A DNA stretch of 64,000 nucleotides from Leptura quadrifasciata (taxonomy: Eukaryota; Arthropoda; Insecta; Coleoptera; Cerambycidae), in contig OY776677.1 of NCBI GenBank assembly GCA_963675555.1, positions 114,191,342 through 114,255,341 of the forward strand. The letters run 5' to 3'. Position 1 is the first letter of the stretch, and every line of letters begins with the position of its first letter. Below the pieces are notes generated by a model, which did no database searches, was not told the origin of the DNA, and saw nothing but the letters and a program-made list of their open reading frames with translations. A program made the position numbers and the translations under genes. Below, piece by piece: positions 48,001 to 57,724 of this stretch.

Positions 48001-51000
48001 GACAAAGTATACTCAACGCCGTCTGCAACGTTAGAAGAACTCCAAAATCAAAATTTAAATACCTTTGAATCCATAACTCCAGTCATGTTACAAAGTGTAA
48101 TGAGAGAAACTATTCGAAGAGTGAACAAGTGTTCTGAAATGGGTGGGCATCGTTTTCAGCACCTGTTATAGGTTTTGTAGTTAGCTGTGTTGTATTGTTC
48201 TAATTGTAATATTTATAAATTTACTAAGTTGCTGTCCAGATAAGTATCATCACTTATAAATTGGTTTTGGTTGTGTGAATTTTTATTTTCTTGCTAATGA
48301 TTGATCAAAATTTTTGTTACATTTATCAAAATGAATTTTCGCTAATTACAAATATCATCAGTTTTTCATAGCTTACTGCAAGATATAGACACATAATTCG
48401 ACATGCTTCTACAGAAAGTTTAATATTTATTTTAATTTATATTCAATTTTTAATCGGGAAGAACTAGTCTAAAGCAAATTTACCACTCTATCTGATAAAG
48501 AAATAAAACATACAGGATACTATTTGAAAAATTGGAGTTAGGACAAATTAAATATCCATGAAATGGAAAACTGGGAGAGACATTTTTAAATCCAAGCAAA
48601 TGAACAAAATAGGCCAATTTTGCATTTGATTTGTTGAGAAATACCCTTTTATTCAAATTCAAAGTCACTTCGAAATTTTTTAAATTTGTTCCTGAATTCC
48701 AAAGCCAACTAGAAATAGCAAATAAATGCCATTTCCAAGGTTATTTTTCATCCGATTTTAAATCTGAAAAGAGCGTTGGAGAGAGAAATTACAGCTTTAT
48801 GAGAAAAGTATACAGGGTGCTATTTAAAATAAGAAAGTTGTGGCAATTTTAATCCATACGGTAGTGATTTTTTACCATCGAATGGTGAAAATGTGGCCAT
48901 TCATACCTATATTTGATTTCTCAAATTCCAGAATTTTATTTTTAAAACTGTAGAAAAAAATGGGGGAGGGGGGATTATTCCATAATTTTCATACAATTTT
49001 TCTGTTTAACGTAATATTTTTTCTTCTAGCACTACATAGAAAATAAATGTGACGGGGGCAAGTGGATCTGCTCACCCCCAAAGGACTGTTGTAAGCTAGG
49101 GTGCTGCTATCTAAATACCTCCAGAAGTTCACCCTCAAATTTTCAACCAGGATCTGTGTTCAACCCTTTATTTTTGGGCCATTGGTAAGGACACTTTCAA
49201 TCTTAAAGAACGTATGAATGATTGAAAATTGAAACTGTAACATACGCGTCTCTCAGTCTCGAACTAACGATTTGGTGATATATAGATTAAATTGGTTTAA
49301 AACATTATTAAGCTATTTTTGACAACACAACTGTGAAATGGCTGAGAGCTGTAGGTGAACGTTGCCAACTGCGAAAACTTATTTCGACAACAAAAAAGTG
49401 GGATGGTTGTATAGTTGTACCTATATACAACCGCAGGAGTTGCGTAGAATTACGTAGGGTTAGAGAACTGATAATGATTTAAGTTTTAAAAAATGAAACT
49501 TTTATTAAAGGGTGGTTAAATGACTCGGTGGGGGTGTGCTTTAGGGAAGTTGGTTCCTGATGTGACATCTCGTGGGGCGTTGGCACTCCTGCAATATTCT
49601 TTTATTGTGTCGAAGAATATTGATGTCAAATTTGCTATGGATAGAATAGAATAGAGCTTTATTAACTACATTACAAATAGTATGCATTTGTAGCAGGTCA
49701 AAAGAACAGTAGAGTATATAAAATACACAGCAATATTACATACAAATAAACGAAAAAAAAAGGAGAAAACAATTTTTTTCTATTCAAGACCTTAAATATG
49801 AGTAGAAACAATGCAAGCAGAATAAATAAATAAATAAGTGTGAGGAGAAACAAGTAAAATAGAACAAATACATTGAAAGTAGACATATAAAATATAATAT
49901 AACATAAATGCTAAGTAATTATCTTAATTAAAGAACATAGAAGAGGTAAACTCCACATTAATTCTATAAAATTGAATTTAAATATTCGCTCACAGAGTAG
50001 AAACAGTTTCTTAAGATGAACGATTTCAATATACGTTTAAAACAGTGGAAATTCAAGGATTTCATTTTAAAAGGCAGTTTATTATATAAATCTAATTTAA
50101 TGCAATTTTTCTCAGACATTGCTAATCTAAATCGAGGCCTTTTTAATAGAAAACTAGATCTTATCCAGTGATTATGAGAACTTGACTATATGTCATAGTC
50201 ATTAACGTTTTTATGGATATCTAATACAGTGGAGTAAATATAGGTGGAAGAGGCATTATGGCAAAAGAGGGATGACAATGATCCCTTTTATCAGCACCTG
50301 CCATTATTCTCATAACTTTTTTTTGAAAACGAAAAAATGTTTGTGCAGAATTTCCCCAAAGTACAGTACAATAAGTAGATGACTGTGAAATAAGGAAAAG
50401 TATGTACATTAAAGAATATCAAAATTCAATAAATTATTCAACTGACGAATGTCGAAGATCACAGTGAGTTTGTGGCTTAATTGTTCTACGGGACTGGATC
50501 AGTTTAGTTTGCCATCTAGGACGATACCCAGTAATTTGGCACTCAAACCTTATGTCATATCCGTGTGCCAAAAAAATATAAGTTTTTGAGAATTTTGCTG
50601 ATTTAGTTTTTGTTTATTAGCGATAAAACATTCTTAAGCTCGAGAGACAATGTCATTCTATTAGACGATTTAAATCTTTGTCAGAATTTATTAATGTTGT
50701 GTTATCTGCAAACAGCACACAATTTTTGGCAACATGAAATTACATAAATCATTGTGATCTGTTGTTAAGATAAGATTTAATAAGTTCAAGAGGTAAACCT
50801 CTTATACCATAGATATGCAATTTGTCTATTAACAAGTCATGTGCGATACATCAAGTGCCTTGGCGAGGTCACACATTGTGACCTTCCTCGAGACCATGAA
50901 CTATTTCTGGCACCATCTGCATTACGACTTTCGTTGTTGAACAATTTCTCCTAAAGCCAAATTGGCAGGAGCACAAGAGTGAGTTTGATTCAAAGTACTG

Positions 51001-54000
51001 GGTAAGTCTGGACTTTAATATGATTTCAATTACTTTAGCAAAGATGGGAGTAATTAATAAAGGCCTGTAATTATCTACAATTTGTGTATCAATGATCTGA
51101 CTTTCAAAATTTTTAATTTTTAAAGCGGCCGGAAATACACCTTGAGCAAAACATTCATTAATTATAACTGTTAGTGGATACACAAGAATATAAAATGTTT
51201 CTTTAACAATTTGACTATTTAATACATAAATATCAAAGCAATGAGAATGTTTTAAAGCTGTTATAATATAAATCACTTCTTGTGGTGTTACCAGATGAAG
51301 AAATAAAGAGGGAGTAGAAATTGAGACATTTTTTAGAACATCAGAAACATTACAGTTACTATTTGGCAATGACAGAATTATATTGTTTCCAATTGTTGAG
51401 ATATGTTCCTTGGAAATTTCTGGTGATAAGTTTGTATCGAACTATCCTTGACTATATTTTGAGAGTTAAAAATATAATTATCATAGTAACTTTTTTTTAG
51501 TGTTGTTAATGGCAGCCTTATACCCCTTTTGCGTAAGGCATTATAGGAAACTAAAGCTTCTGTGCTTTTACTAAAATTATAAACATGCTTTACAGATGGT
51601 AGTTACGTAGTGAATTAGTGTACCAGTTAGCAGGATAATTCTTGGTATTTGTATTCGATTTTTTTAAAGGAAAACAAGAATTTTTTTTATAGGAAAACAA
51701 GTACTTACCAAATGTTAATAGGAATAAACCAAGAAATCTGTTAAGTGGTTTGGTTTTAAATTTGGCGCAACAAAAATGCCTCAATCAATTTCCTGTAAGG
51801 AGGACCTCAAAACGTCAAAACCAGACTTATTAATATGTCTCCTCATGTTACCTTATTAGAATGATTTGTTATAGTTTTCACCTTAATGAATTGCCCAAGG
51901 CGATCAGATAAGCAAGGATCTAACACGCCCGTGTCATAAGTCCTCATTTAAATTTGTTAAAATGTTGTCAATGCAACTTGAAGATGTTGCACCCCCCCCC
52001 CTCTAGGTAGGTGGGGAAATGGGACTGCCACACTGCTACATTTACAATGTAATATAATTATAATATCGGAATAAAGAAATATTTAAGAATCATTTTCATA
52101 CTTGAAAATGATCTTCACCTTATCAATGTTATAATTTAAATAAAATCAACGAATATTAACAAGTGAAGTATTTTTAAGGTCCCTCATCTTTTAATTATTA
52201 AACTTTCTTGGTCTGGTGTGAATCGGTTAAACAGCATTTAGTACCTAACGATAGTGGCAACATGTGAATGTGAATTTAATTGTACCGTATAAGAGAAAAA
52301 TATTAATTTCCAATCAGCCACGTTCGACCAGTTTCCTCTACATATTTATAGTCGGGTACAGTTTTACTGGGCAGTCAAAAAACGCAACAAAAACTTTACG
52401 AAACCAGTTATTACCGTCGGTTAATCATTCGGCATGGTCCCATCAAACAAGCCGACGTACATTAAAATCTATAAAGATAAGCAATTTAATTTGCAGACGA
52501 GATAGTACCGAGAGTAACGGTATTTTAATGAGGTCGTAAAGTTTTTGTTGCGTTTTTTGACTGCCCAGTAAAACTATACCCGACTATACGTATTATGCAC
52601 GTACTGAACTCATATATTTTTCAGGTACTTTTGGCTTGCTGTGACCGCAACAGTGGCGGGAATATTGTGTGCCTGTTCACTGTGGAGAAAACATACGCAA
52701 GGGGGCCTCTGTTGCAGGGATTCTGGTAGAGATGAAAGGGCCTCTGAACCCGATTCCAATGGTTCCTGCTATGCACCTCCCCAATATAGCAGGTGCAATA
52801 GCTTTCATCAGGCACCACCGCCCTATTCAGAGGTAAACTGCTTGCCCATATATTGCTATGCGATTCTATTAAAGCATTTTTGTCCACACGCGGGATTAGA
52901 CTGATGAGCCATTCCATAGGCAACTTAGAGAACTGCTAGAGTAAATACATTTTAATTCACTGGGAGCCGCTGCCCTCATATTCTTTATTTCCAAATTATT
53001 GGATCTAACTTATTCTAAACGGGGGTTTTCCCACAAATCAATGGCAACGGAAACTTATTACATTCCACACAATATTTTACGACTTTATATCTACGACGCG
53101 GTCTAAAATTGTACTAAACATTTGGGTTGTCTGTGGTACCAAGATATCCAAAGATAATTAGAGTTGATAAAAAATTTGTTTTGAATTTAATAAGTAGGAC
53201 AAAATCATTACATTATGATAATTTTGAATCGAATATGAAGAGTGTCTAATTTTCATAAGCAAATCATATCAGAACTAGAAACAAGTAATTTCGAATTTTA
53301 CATAAAAGAACCTGGGGAAACAATAATAAAAGTGGGTTACTAAACACATAACGTAATTTAGAACTTAACTTTTGTGAAACTAGACGTAGACGATCACGTA
53401 AATGGCGAATTGGTTTATTTATCTTTACATAAAACAAAGGCAAATAATTACGGGGTGGGATTAAGCATTTGATTGGTACCTTGTGAATAGGAATAAATAG
53501 GGGGTGAGTACGGTACGTTTCAATATGGTTATAAGAGAACGATAGTTTGTGTGATGTGAATCTGCTAGATTCTTTTACTATGGTATAATATTTATTGGTT
53601 ATCTATTTTGAATTCATTGATTTATTGAAGTCTTGCCTCTCTAAAGACAGCTTCCTATATATTTCAATAACACCGACTCTACCAAGTGATTTTCTGTAGT
53701 TGCAAAACCTCATTACATATTTCGATTAGACATTTTGCATCTCATTGTTTGTGCATTAATAGGAAATGTTCAAAATAATATAATATAAACCGTGTAACTT
53801 GTAACAGTATACATATTTCCATTAAGTGTCAATCATTTTGGAGGATGATGGATTTTCAACCAAGTAAAAAGCCGATATAATGATACATCATTTATTTTAG
53901 GTGACCTCAAAACCCGATCTCTATCCTCTAGTAATTAGTTATAATGCAGAACCGGTGAAAAATAACAACAGCTCCACGGGATATCTGATGGTGCAATATT

Positions 54001-54027
54001 TTAGAAATTTCATTGTTAGGCCTGTTG
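44926..54027 (+). CDS. WBP1/VOPP1/Shisa-like single-pass membrane adaptor (4 exons seen)
   Basis: Four exons with consensus AG/GT borders and compatible phases give about 205 residues. Order: extracellular part with two NAT glycosylation sites (QCNATVKCYC, GNATN); a six-cysteine module (KCDGGKWIC, KDCCKLGCC); a transmembrane helix starting HWYFWLAVTATVAGILCACS; a basic stop (LWRKHT); and a cytoplasmic tail with two PPxY motifs (APPQYSR, APPPYSE). Six cysteines, WYFWL, one helix and PPxY are the hallmarks of the STMC6 group (Shisa, WBP1, VOPP1; known), whose members bind WW-domain proteins such as Nedd4-type ubiquitin ligases at endosomes and plasma membrane. The signal-peptide exon lies upstream and was not identified. 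The 3' end is uncertain because a transposon follows the last exon. Introns are packed with mobile DNA. Alternative: another Cys-rich PPxY membrane protein. Confidence 0.7.
45051..45424. other. Start of intron 1, nothing recognised
   Basis: AT-rich intron sequence between exon A and the inverted repeat copy. No ORF or structured RNA seen. Confidence 0.5.
45425..46035 (-). repeat. Dispersed 610-bp repeat, copy 3 (inverted), in intron 1
   Basis: Reverse complement of the repeat at 48355-48965 and 11270-11885. Ends with ACCGTGTGACCCAG at its left side, the inverse of the GGTCACCCGGTATA end of copy 1. With 48355-48965 it forms an inverted pair within one intron. Confidence 0.85.
46085..47745 (-). 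mobile_element. I-clade-like LINE 3' part: RT thumb, RNase H, CCHC
   Basis: Minus strand. From 47745: NHIEDLAVR, a stop, KKALNIIRCLSNINWGADRK, then an open frame of 298 residues (47612-46716). That frame holds the RT C-terminal domain (LYKSLILSKMEYGSIIYSSA, ERIHCAGLRLAIGAFRTSP) and an RNase H domain: SILYTDGSK (Asp), YTAELYAIWQALRFI (Glu), LICTDSLSA (Asp) and the ending VNENVDTAA (last Asp). Past a stop, LTHLRIGHTHLTSSYLLLGA and SPNCPTC are the usual C-terminal zinc motif. The 3' end near 46085 has an A-run. RNase H places it in the I/Loa group. RT palm and endonuclease are missing. Confidence 0.88.
47795..48175 (+). pseudogene. Mariner-like transposase, C-terminal catalytic part
   Basis: The frame reads DFRNMYFQQDGAPPHNAGLV, then WPARSPDLTPLGFFF, and after a frameshift LKDKVYSTPSATLEELQNQ and RVNKCSEMGGHRFQHLL. 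QQDGAPPH carries the second catalytic Asp, and the PDLTPLDFF block is the region of the third acidic residue. This is the carboxyl half of the DUF4817-associated transposases whose amino halves lie at 5.6, 28.9 and 41.6 kb. The N-terminal and first catalytic blocks are absent here. Confidence 0.8.
48355..48965 (+). repeat. Dispersed 610-bp repeat, copy 2, in intron 1
   Basis: Same orientation as 11270-11885, inverted to 45425-46035. It ends 64 bp before exon B. No ORF of its own. Confidence 0.85.
49030..49184 (+). CDS. Exon B of the WBP1-like gene (six-cysteine module)
   Basis: Acceptor TTTTTTCTTCTAG, donor GTAAGG. Starts in phase 0 with HYIENKCDGG and ends after TG of a tryptophan codon. 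All six conserved cysteines are in this exon, plus an NTS glycosylation site before the membrane helix. Confidence 0.72.
49185..49639. other. Start of intron 2, nothing recognised
   Basis: Unremarkable intron DNA with one short hairpin at 49405-49432 that I discuss under rejected items. Confidence 0.5.
49640..51790 (-). mobile_element. CR1-like LINE with (ATTCT)n tail, in intron 2
   Basis: Minus strand. Linker pieces (KNYPANWYTNSLRNYHL, YNFSKSTEALVSYNALRKRG) precede the open frame 51369-50869 with RT motifs 1-3: LVTPQEVIYIITALKHSHCF, FPAALKIKNFESQIIDTQIV, DNYRPLLITPIFAKVIEIIL, CQFGFRRNCSTTK. Downstream only fragments remain: CCLQITQH where the YADD box should be, a KLLGIVLDGKL-like block, and the 3' coding end YIKNCPF-LKCNP. 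The element ends with AATAAAGCTCTATTCTATTC, a microsatellite tail typical of CR1/RTE-type LINEs. It is inserted antisense to the host gene. Internal deletions of RT motifs 4-5 make it inactive. Confidence 0.87.
51791..52346. other. Intron 2 sequence, nothing recognised
   Basis: AT-rich, with a C-run at 51991-52002. No element boundary seen until the MITE. Confidence 0.5.
52347..52588. mobile_element. TA-flanked MITE with 54-bp terminal inverted repeats
   Basis: The ends TAGTCGGGTACAGTTTTACT and (inverted) TAGTCGGGTATAGTTTTACT continue as near-perfect inverted repeats for about 54 bp, through GGGCAGTCAAAAAACGCAAC. TA flanks both sides (52347-52348, 52587-52588). Total 238 bp, no ORF: a Tc1/mariner-type MITE. 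It lies in intron 2 with its right border 36 bp from the exon C acceptor. Confidence 0.9.
52625..52832 (+). CDS. Exon C of the WBP1-like gene (membrane helix and PPxY)
   Basis: Acceptor TATATTTTTCAG, donor GTAAAC. The first base completes the split tryptophan codon, giving W-YFWLAVTATVAGIL. After the helix come CCRD and CNS cysteines, possible palmitoylation sites, and the motifs PPQY and PPPY. The exon ends in phase 0 after SE. A MITE ends 36 bp upstream. Confidence 0.75.
52833..53900. other. Intron 3, nothing recognised
   Basis: Short (1.07 kb) and apparently free of recognisable mobile elements, in contrast to introns 1 and 2. Confidence 0.55.
53901..54027 (+). CDS. Exon D of the WBP1-like gene
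   Basis: Acceptor CATTTATTTTAG, donor GTAAGT. In frame with exon C: VTSKPDLYPLVISYNAEPVK and on to FRNFIVRPV, leaving one base of the next codon. Contains two Y-based motifs (DLYPLV, SYNA) that could be endocytic. The frame also stays open through the donor. Confidence 0.6.
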
Positions 54028-54093
54028 GTAAGTATTACGCATATATTATATTTTATAGAATTTATCACAATAATAATAATTTTTGTATTGTAG

Positions 54094-54200
54094 AAAGTAT
54101 TCTAAATACCTCCCATCCATTTCGATTTCTCACTTATTTCTTCATAGGGTTACGTGCTTACACCCCTTATAGTCCGGGAGACAAGGGTATTTTTACCTAG
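54094..54200 (+). CDS. Possible terminal exon ending inside a transposon TIR
   Basis: If a 66-nt intron (54028-54093, GTAAGT to TTTGTATTGTAG) is removed, the frame continues with ESILNTSHPF, then RAYTP and, from 54167, residues read from the left terminal repeat of the large mobile element, reaching TAG at 54198-54200. The stop codon would then be transposon-derived. Equally, the real next exon may lie beyond 61.4 kb or outside the window. No family conservation supports this tail. Confidence 0.25.
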
Positions 54201-54725
54201 TCATCGCATGCCGGTTTATTTTAAATAAACATAGCAGATACTATGAAACGACCGTCAGCTGCTCCAGTAGGAGTGGAGGCGCTTGTGGGAGGCGGGGGGG
54301 TGGTTTGTGGAACTGGTCGAAAAAAATTATTTCACGAAAAAATAAATTATTGATGTCAGGTAGTGTCCAAAAAAAATAGTCAGGTGCATGGTGGAGGGGA
54401 GATTGCACGTCTGCTGGTCCTATGAACTTACAAAAAAAATAAATTAAAATCATTTCAGGCTGAATGAAATGTTTTTACATGACTTCTGACACATATAGAA
54501 GTATACAAATAATAATCAGCTACATTTATAGGGAGAAAAGACCGTCAGCAATAACGTATGCTTGCGCACCATATCCATACGACGCGACGCACGGTATTTT
54601 TAATGGTCCAACTGACGACCTTTGCCCCAATACTCATTCAGCGGATTAGAATTTTTAAATTTCGTTTCATTAAGACTATTGCAATTCCAAATGGCCTTCT
54701 AACAATTTACCGAAGATACAGGTTG

Positions 54726-55365
54726 ATAATGTATAATATTAATGTATAAAATTCGGATACATTTAAAGGATTTTTTATCAATTAGTCAATAATATTAACG
54801 AAATGAAATAATTATAATTAATTAATTATACTTAGTTGCATTCATCATCTTTTTCATCTTCATCACTGTCAAAATAAATGACAATATTTTTCAAATAATG
54901 TATTTGATTAACACCGTATAAAATTACCAATTATACATAATTACATGAGTAAAATAAACAAGACAGTTGTGTATCTAGTCTCGTAGCAGTATGCTCTCTA
55001 TACAAATATAACAAAACATAATATTATTATATATACAGTGTTATTAACATCAACAGACTAAATATTATACTTCTCTCTTTATAAATCGATTAGCAGTAAG
55101 AAAATGTAATAATATAAACAAAATATATCAAATAAAATAGTTTTACATAATAAACAGTTACAGTTTAATAAAATGGGATAAAATTACCAACATTAAAAGT
55201 CCATTATGACATATTTTAAGCTTACTTTAATGTCGTTAACCTAATTTAAATACAGAATGGTTGTGATATTCTTTATATTCGCATAGTTACGGATATCTCC
55301 AAGAAAATAAAAGTATTTCAATAGATGCTGTGGTTAAATGAAATATTTTTAAAATAATGTATTTC
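54726..55365. other. Interior of the long-TIR element, nothing recognised
   Basis: Very AT-rich; no coding similarity. It may be the non-coding body of the element. Confidence 0.4.
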
Positions 55366-55475
55366 ATTGATAGAGATATAGATAGAGATAGAGAGAGACA
55401 GAGAGGGAGAGACATATACAGAGATAAAGATAGAGATAGAGATAGAGATAGACATAGACATAGACATAGAGATAG
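55366..55475. repeat. (GATAGA)n microsatellite, tail of a LINE
   Basis: About 110 bp of GATAGA, GACATA and GAGAGA units. On the minus strand it reads (TCTATC/TCTATG)n directly after AACACCAATAAATTC, as the microsatellite tail of the LINE at 55476-55936. Confidence 0.85.
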
Positions 55476-55936
55476 AATTTATTGGTGTTAAGAACTACAG
55501 CAGTTTACACAAGTCAAATTAATCATATTACATATTAGTTGTAATGATATGGAATATTGATGATTAGCAATATTCAGTTTATAAAAACAAATTGCTCGTG
55601 TAACATTACACGTTTGACAAACAAATTAAAATAACAGTTAAAACGCTTGAAATATAACATTAAAATATTTTAAAATGAATATACAATTTTACATAAGTTC
55701 AGTTGAATATTCAGGCAATAAAAAATCTTGAAAATTATGGAAAGCTCCGACTATTAGTAACTTTTTAAACCTGGCTACAAAACTGGTTATTTGGTAAAGA
55801 GGTAATGTGTAGTGGGAGTTTGTTGAAGAAAAAGGGGCCAAAGTAGTTGATTCCATTTCTACTTTTTCCTAATCGTAGATATCCCAAGGATATCTTATTA
55901 CTAAACCTTGTATATTCCCATGAACGGGTGAATAAC
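55366..55936 (-). mobile_element. LINE 3' end, fragment 2
   Basis: Minus strand: TRFSNKISLGYLRLGKSRNG and YFGPFFFNKLPLHITSLPNN are the end of a CR1-like ORF2. They are followed by a 3' UTR and the TCTATC-type tail. It continues the RT piece at 57725-58150, from which it is separated by the 1.8-kb element at 55937-57724. Confidence 0.8.
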
Positions 55937-57724
55937 GCCGTGGATAAAGGTACGAATTCGTAGCTGTATGAATATCCTTAAAGCTACGAACTTACGTCAT
56001 CCTTAAATTCGTATTCGTATTATTTACTCTTAAAGATACGAACTAACATCACATTTTTTATATTGAGTTGAAATATTCGTGAGTTTAAGAGTGTGGTGTA
56101 TAGACGATTAATTAATTAACTGTATTACAATTGCAACTATGAATTTACACGTAGGTAAAAAAATATGCAACTCTAGTGGATCGGGAACAAGATCTTAAAT
56201 CATTCGAGTGCTTACATCGTCAGAAATATTATAAGAACACAGTCGTACATTAAAGGCTGCGGCACTTAACCCAGAAAAAGAAAGTGAACGGTATATCCAT
56301 TATTACGACGGTGCAATACAACTGCATTCATGGTGGAAAGTTTCAGTCTCGGAGTCATGGAATTCGTAATAGAAGGTATATAGGCATCTACATTATTTTC
56401 TAGAAATATTTGTGTTTATTTACTATTATTTATTATAATCTATTTTCTAGTACACATAGAATGGGCTGCCCTGCATCTATCGTCTGATGGGCAATACCCA
56501 GAAATAAAATCCATGTCTAATGAGCATATGGGTCATGACCAATCTCAGGTACCCACTGATAGGTACGACAGTAGTATTACATTTTAATAGTGATATCTCT
56601 GTTTGGATGTTTTTTTATCACTTGCCCATCGGTTAGATGAGTCTGAAGAAATTGAGCAACTTACTGCTGGTCGTGGAATTAAGAAGATAATTTCAAGTAG
56701 TTCAGTGAATGAACAAAAAAGTTATTTTACGGGATTTATCGAATATAGGTAAAAGTTGGCAGTAATGTTCTTAATACGACCGTAAAGCTACTCAGAGAAA
56801 CATACAGTATGTATGATTTTGCTATTGGAATGTTTTTGTAAGTTCTCTTATGTTTTGTTTCTGATGACGATAACCACTTTAAAGGATTATATTTTTTATT
56901 TCTAAAACAAATTAACGATTCTCCAGCGCCTAGAAAATGCCTGGAGAACTGGAGACAAAATAGAACTTCAAGTGTTAACTACTAAAGAGATTAATTCCCA
57001 ATGTAATGATAGTAAAATACCTGATACGGGGGTACTCGACGTTAATAATGATTACCTAAATGAAAATCAATCGAGAGATTGTGACATGAATATTGAAATT
57101 CTAAAACCTGGAGTTGATTATAATATTGTAATTGATGAAAATATTCAACAAAGTTCTGAAAACTGCAATGGCAATATGGATCTTCAAAATAGTCAAAATA
57201 TTCAATTATAGTTAGATAATACTGATATTGATTATAATATTTTAATCGATGAAAATATTCAACAAAATTCTGAAAACCGCAACGATATTGTTGATCTTTA
57301 AAATGGTCAAAATATTCAATCACAGTTAGGTAATATTAAGGTGCCAGAGAAAATAAAAACAAGAGGTAGACCCAAGGGAGCAGATCTCAAAATGTTTGAA
57401 GAGAAAAAAGTAATTAAAATCTGTTTAGTGATATGCAAACAAAAAAACAATTCGCGCTTTAATTAAATCAACTGTCAATTATTGTTCCGTTTTAAAATTT
57501 TTGTTTTCGTTGAATAAACGAATGAACTTACTTTATGGGTTATTATTCCCTGCCTCAAAAAATTCTTCCAATGTTATCAGTGTTCGCAACGCAAATGCAA
57601 AATTCATTTCTTATGATGTCAGTTCGTATGTTTAAGAGTAAATAATACGAATACGAATTTAAAAATGGCGTCAGTTTGTAGCTTTAAGGATATTTATACA
57701 GCTACGAATTCGTATCTTTATCCT
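55937..57724 (+). mobile_element. 1.8-kb element with 115-bp TIRs splitting a LINE
   Basis: GGATAAAGGTACGAATTCGT at about 55940 and its inverse at about 57720 open inverted repeats of about 115 bp that share ATATCCTTAAAGCTACRAAC and TTCGTATTCGTATTATTTAC. Removing the element rejoins the LINE. Internal plus-strand coding relics are listed separately. No clear target duplication. Superfamily not recognised. Confidence 0.8.
56972..57420 (+). pseudogene. Relic with tandem acidic repeats and an AT-hook motif
   Basis: The frame from 56972 runs 79 codons and, past two in-frame stops, goes on to about 57420. Two protein repeats, DYNIVIDENIQQSSENCNGN and DYNILIDENIQQNSENRNDI, lie about 111 bp apart. 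They are followed by VPEKIKTRGRPKGADLKMFE, in which RGRPKG is an AT-hook core. RGRPKG after an acidic linker occurs in some transposase-associated proteins, but I cannot name the family. Two stops make it a pseudogene. Confidence 0.5.

Noticed and set aside
49405..49432. GGTTGTATAGTT resembling the 3' half of let-7, in a small hairpin
   Set aside because: The let-7 seed (GAGGTAG) is missing, the loop is only about 6 nt and the stem about 10 bp. Too small for a pre-miRNA.
57042..57323. Minus-strand 93-codon ORF with internal repeat (IIEYFD...)
   Set aside because: Antisense to the duplicated DYNI-IDENIQQ code; the repeat is explained by the plus-strand tandem duplication.
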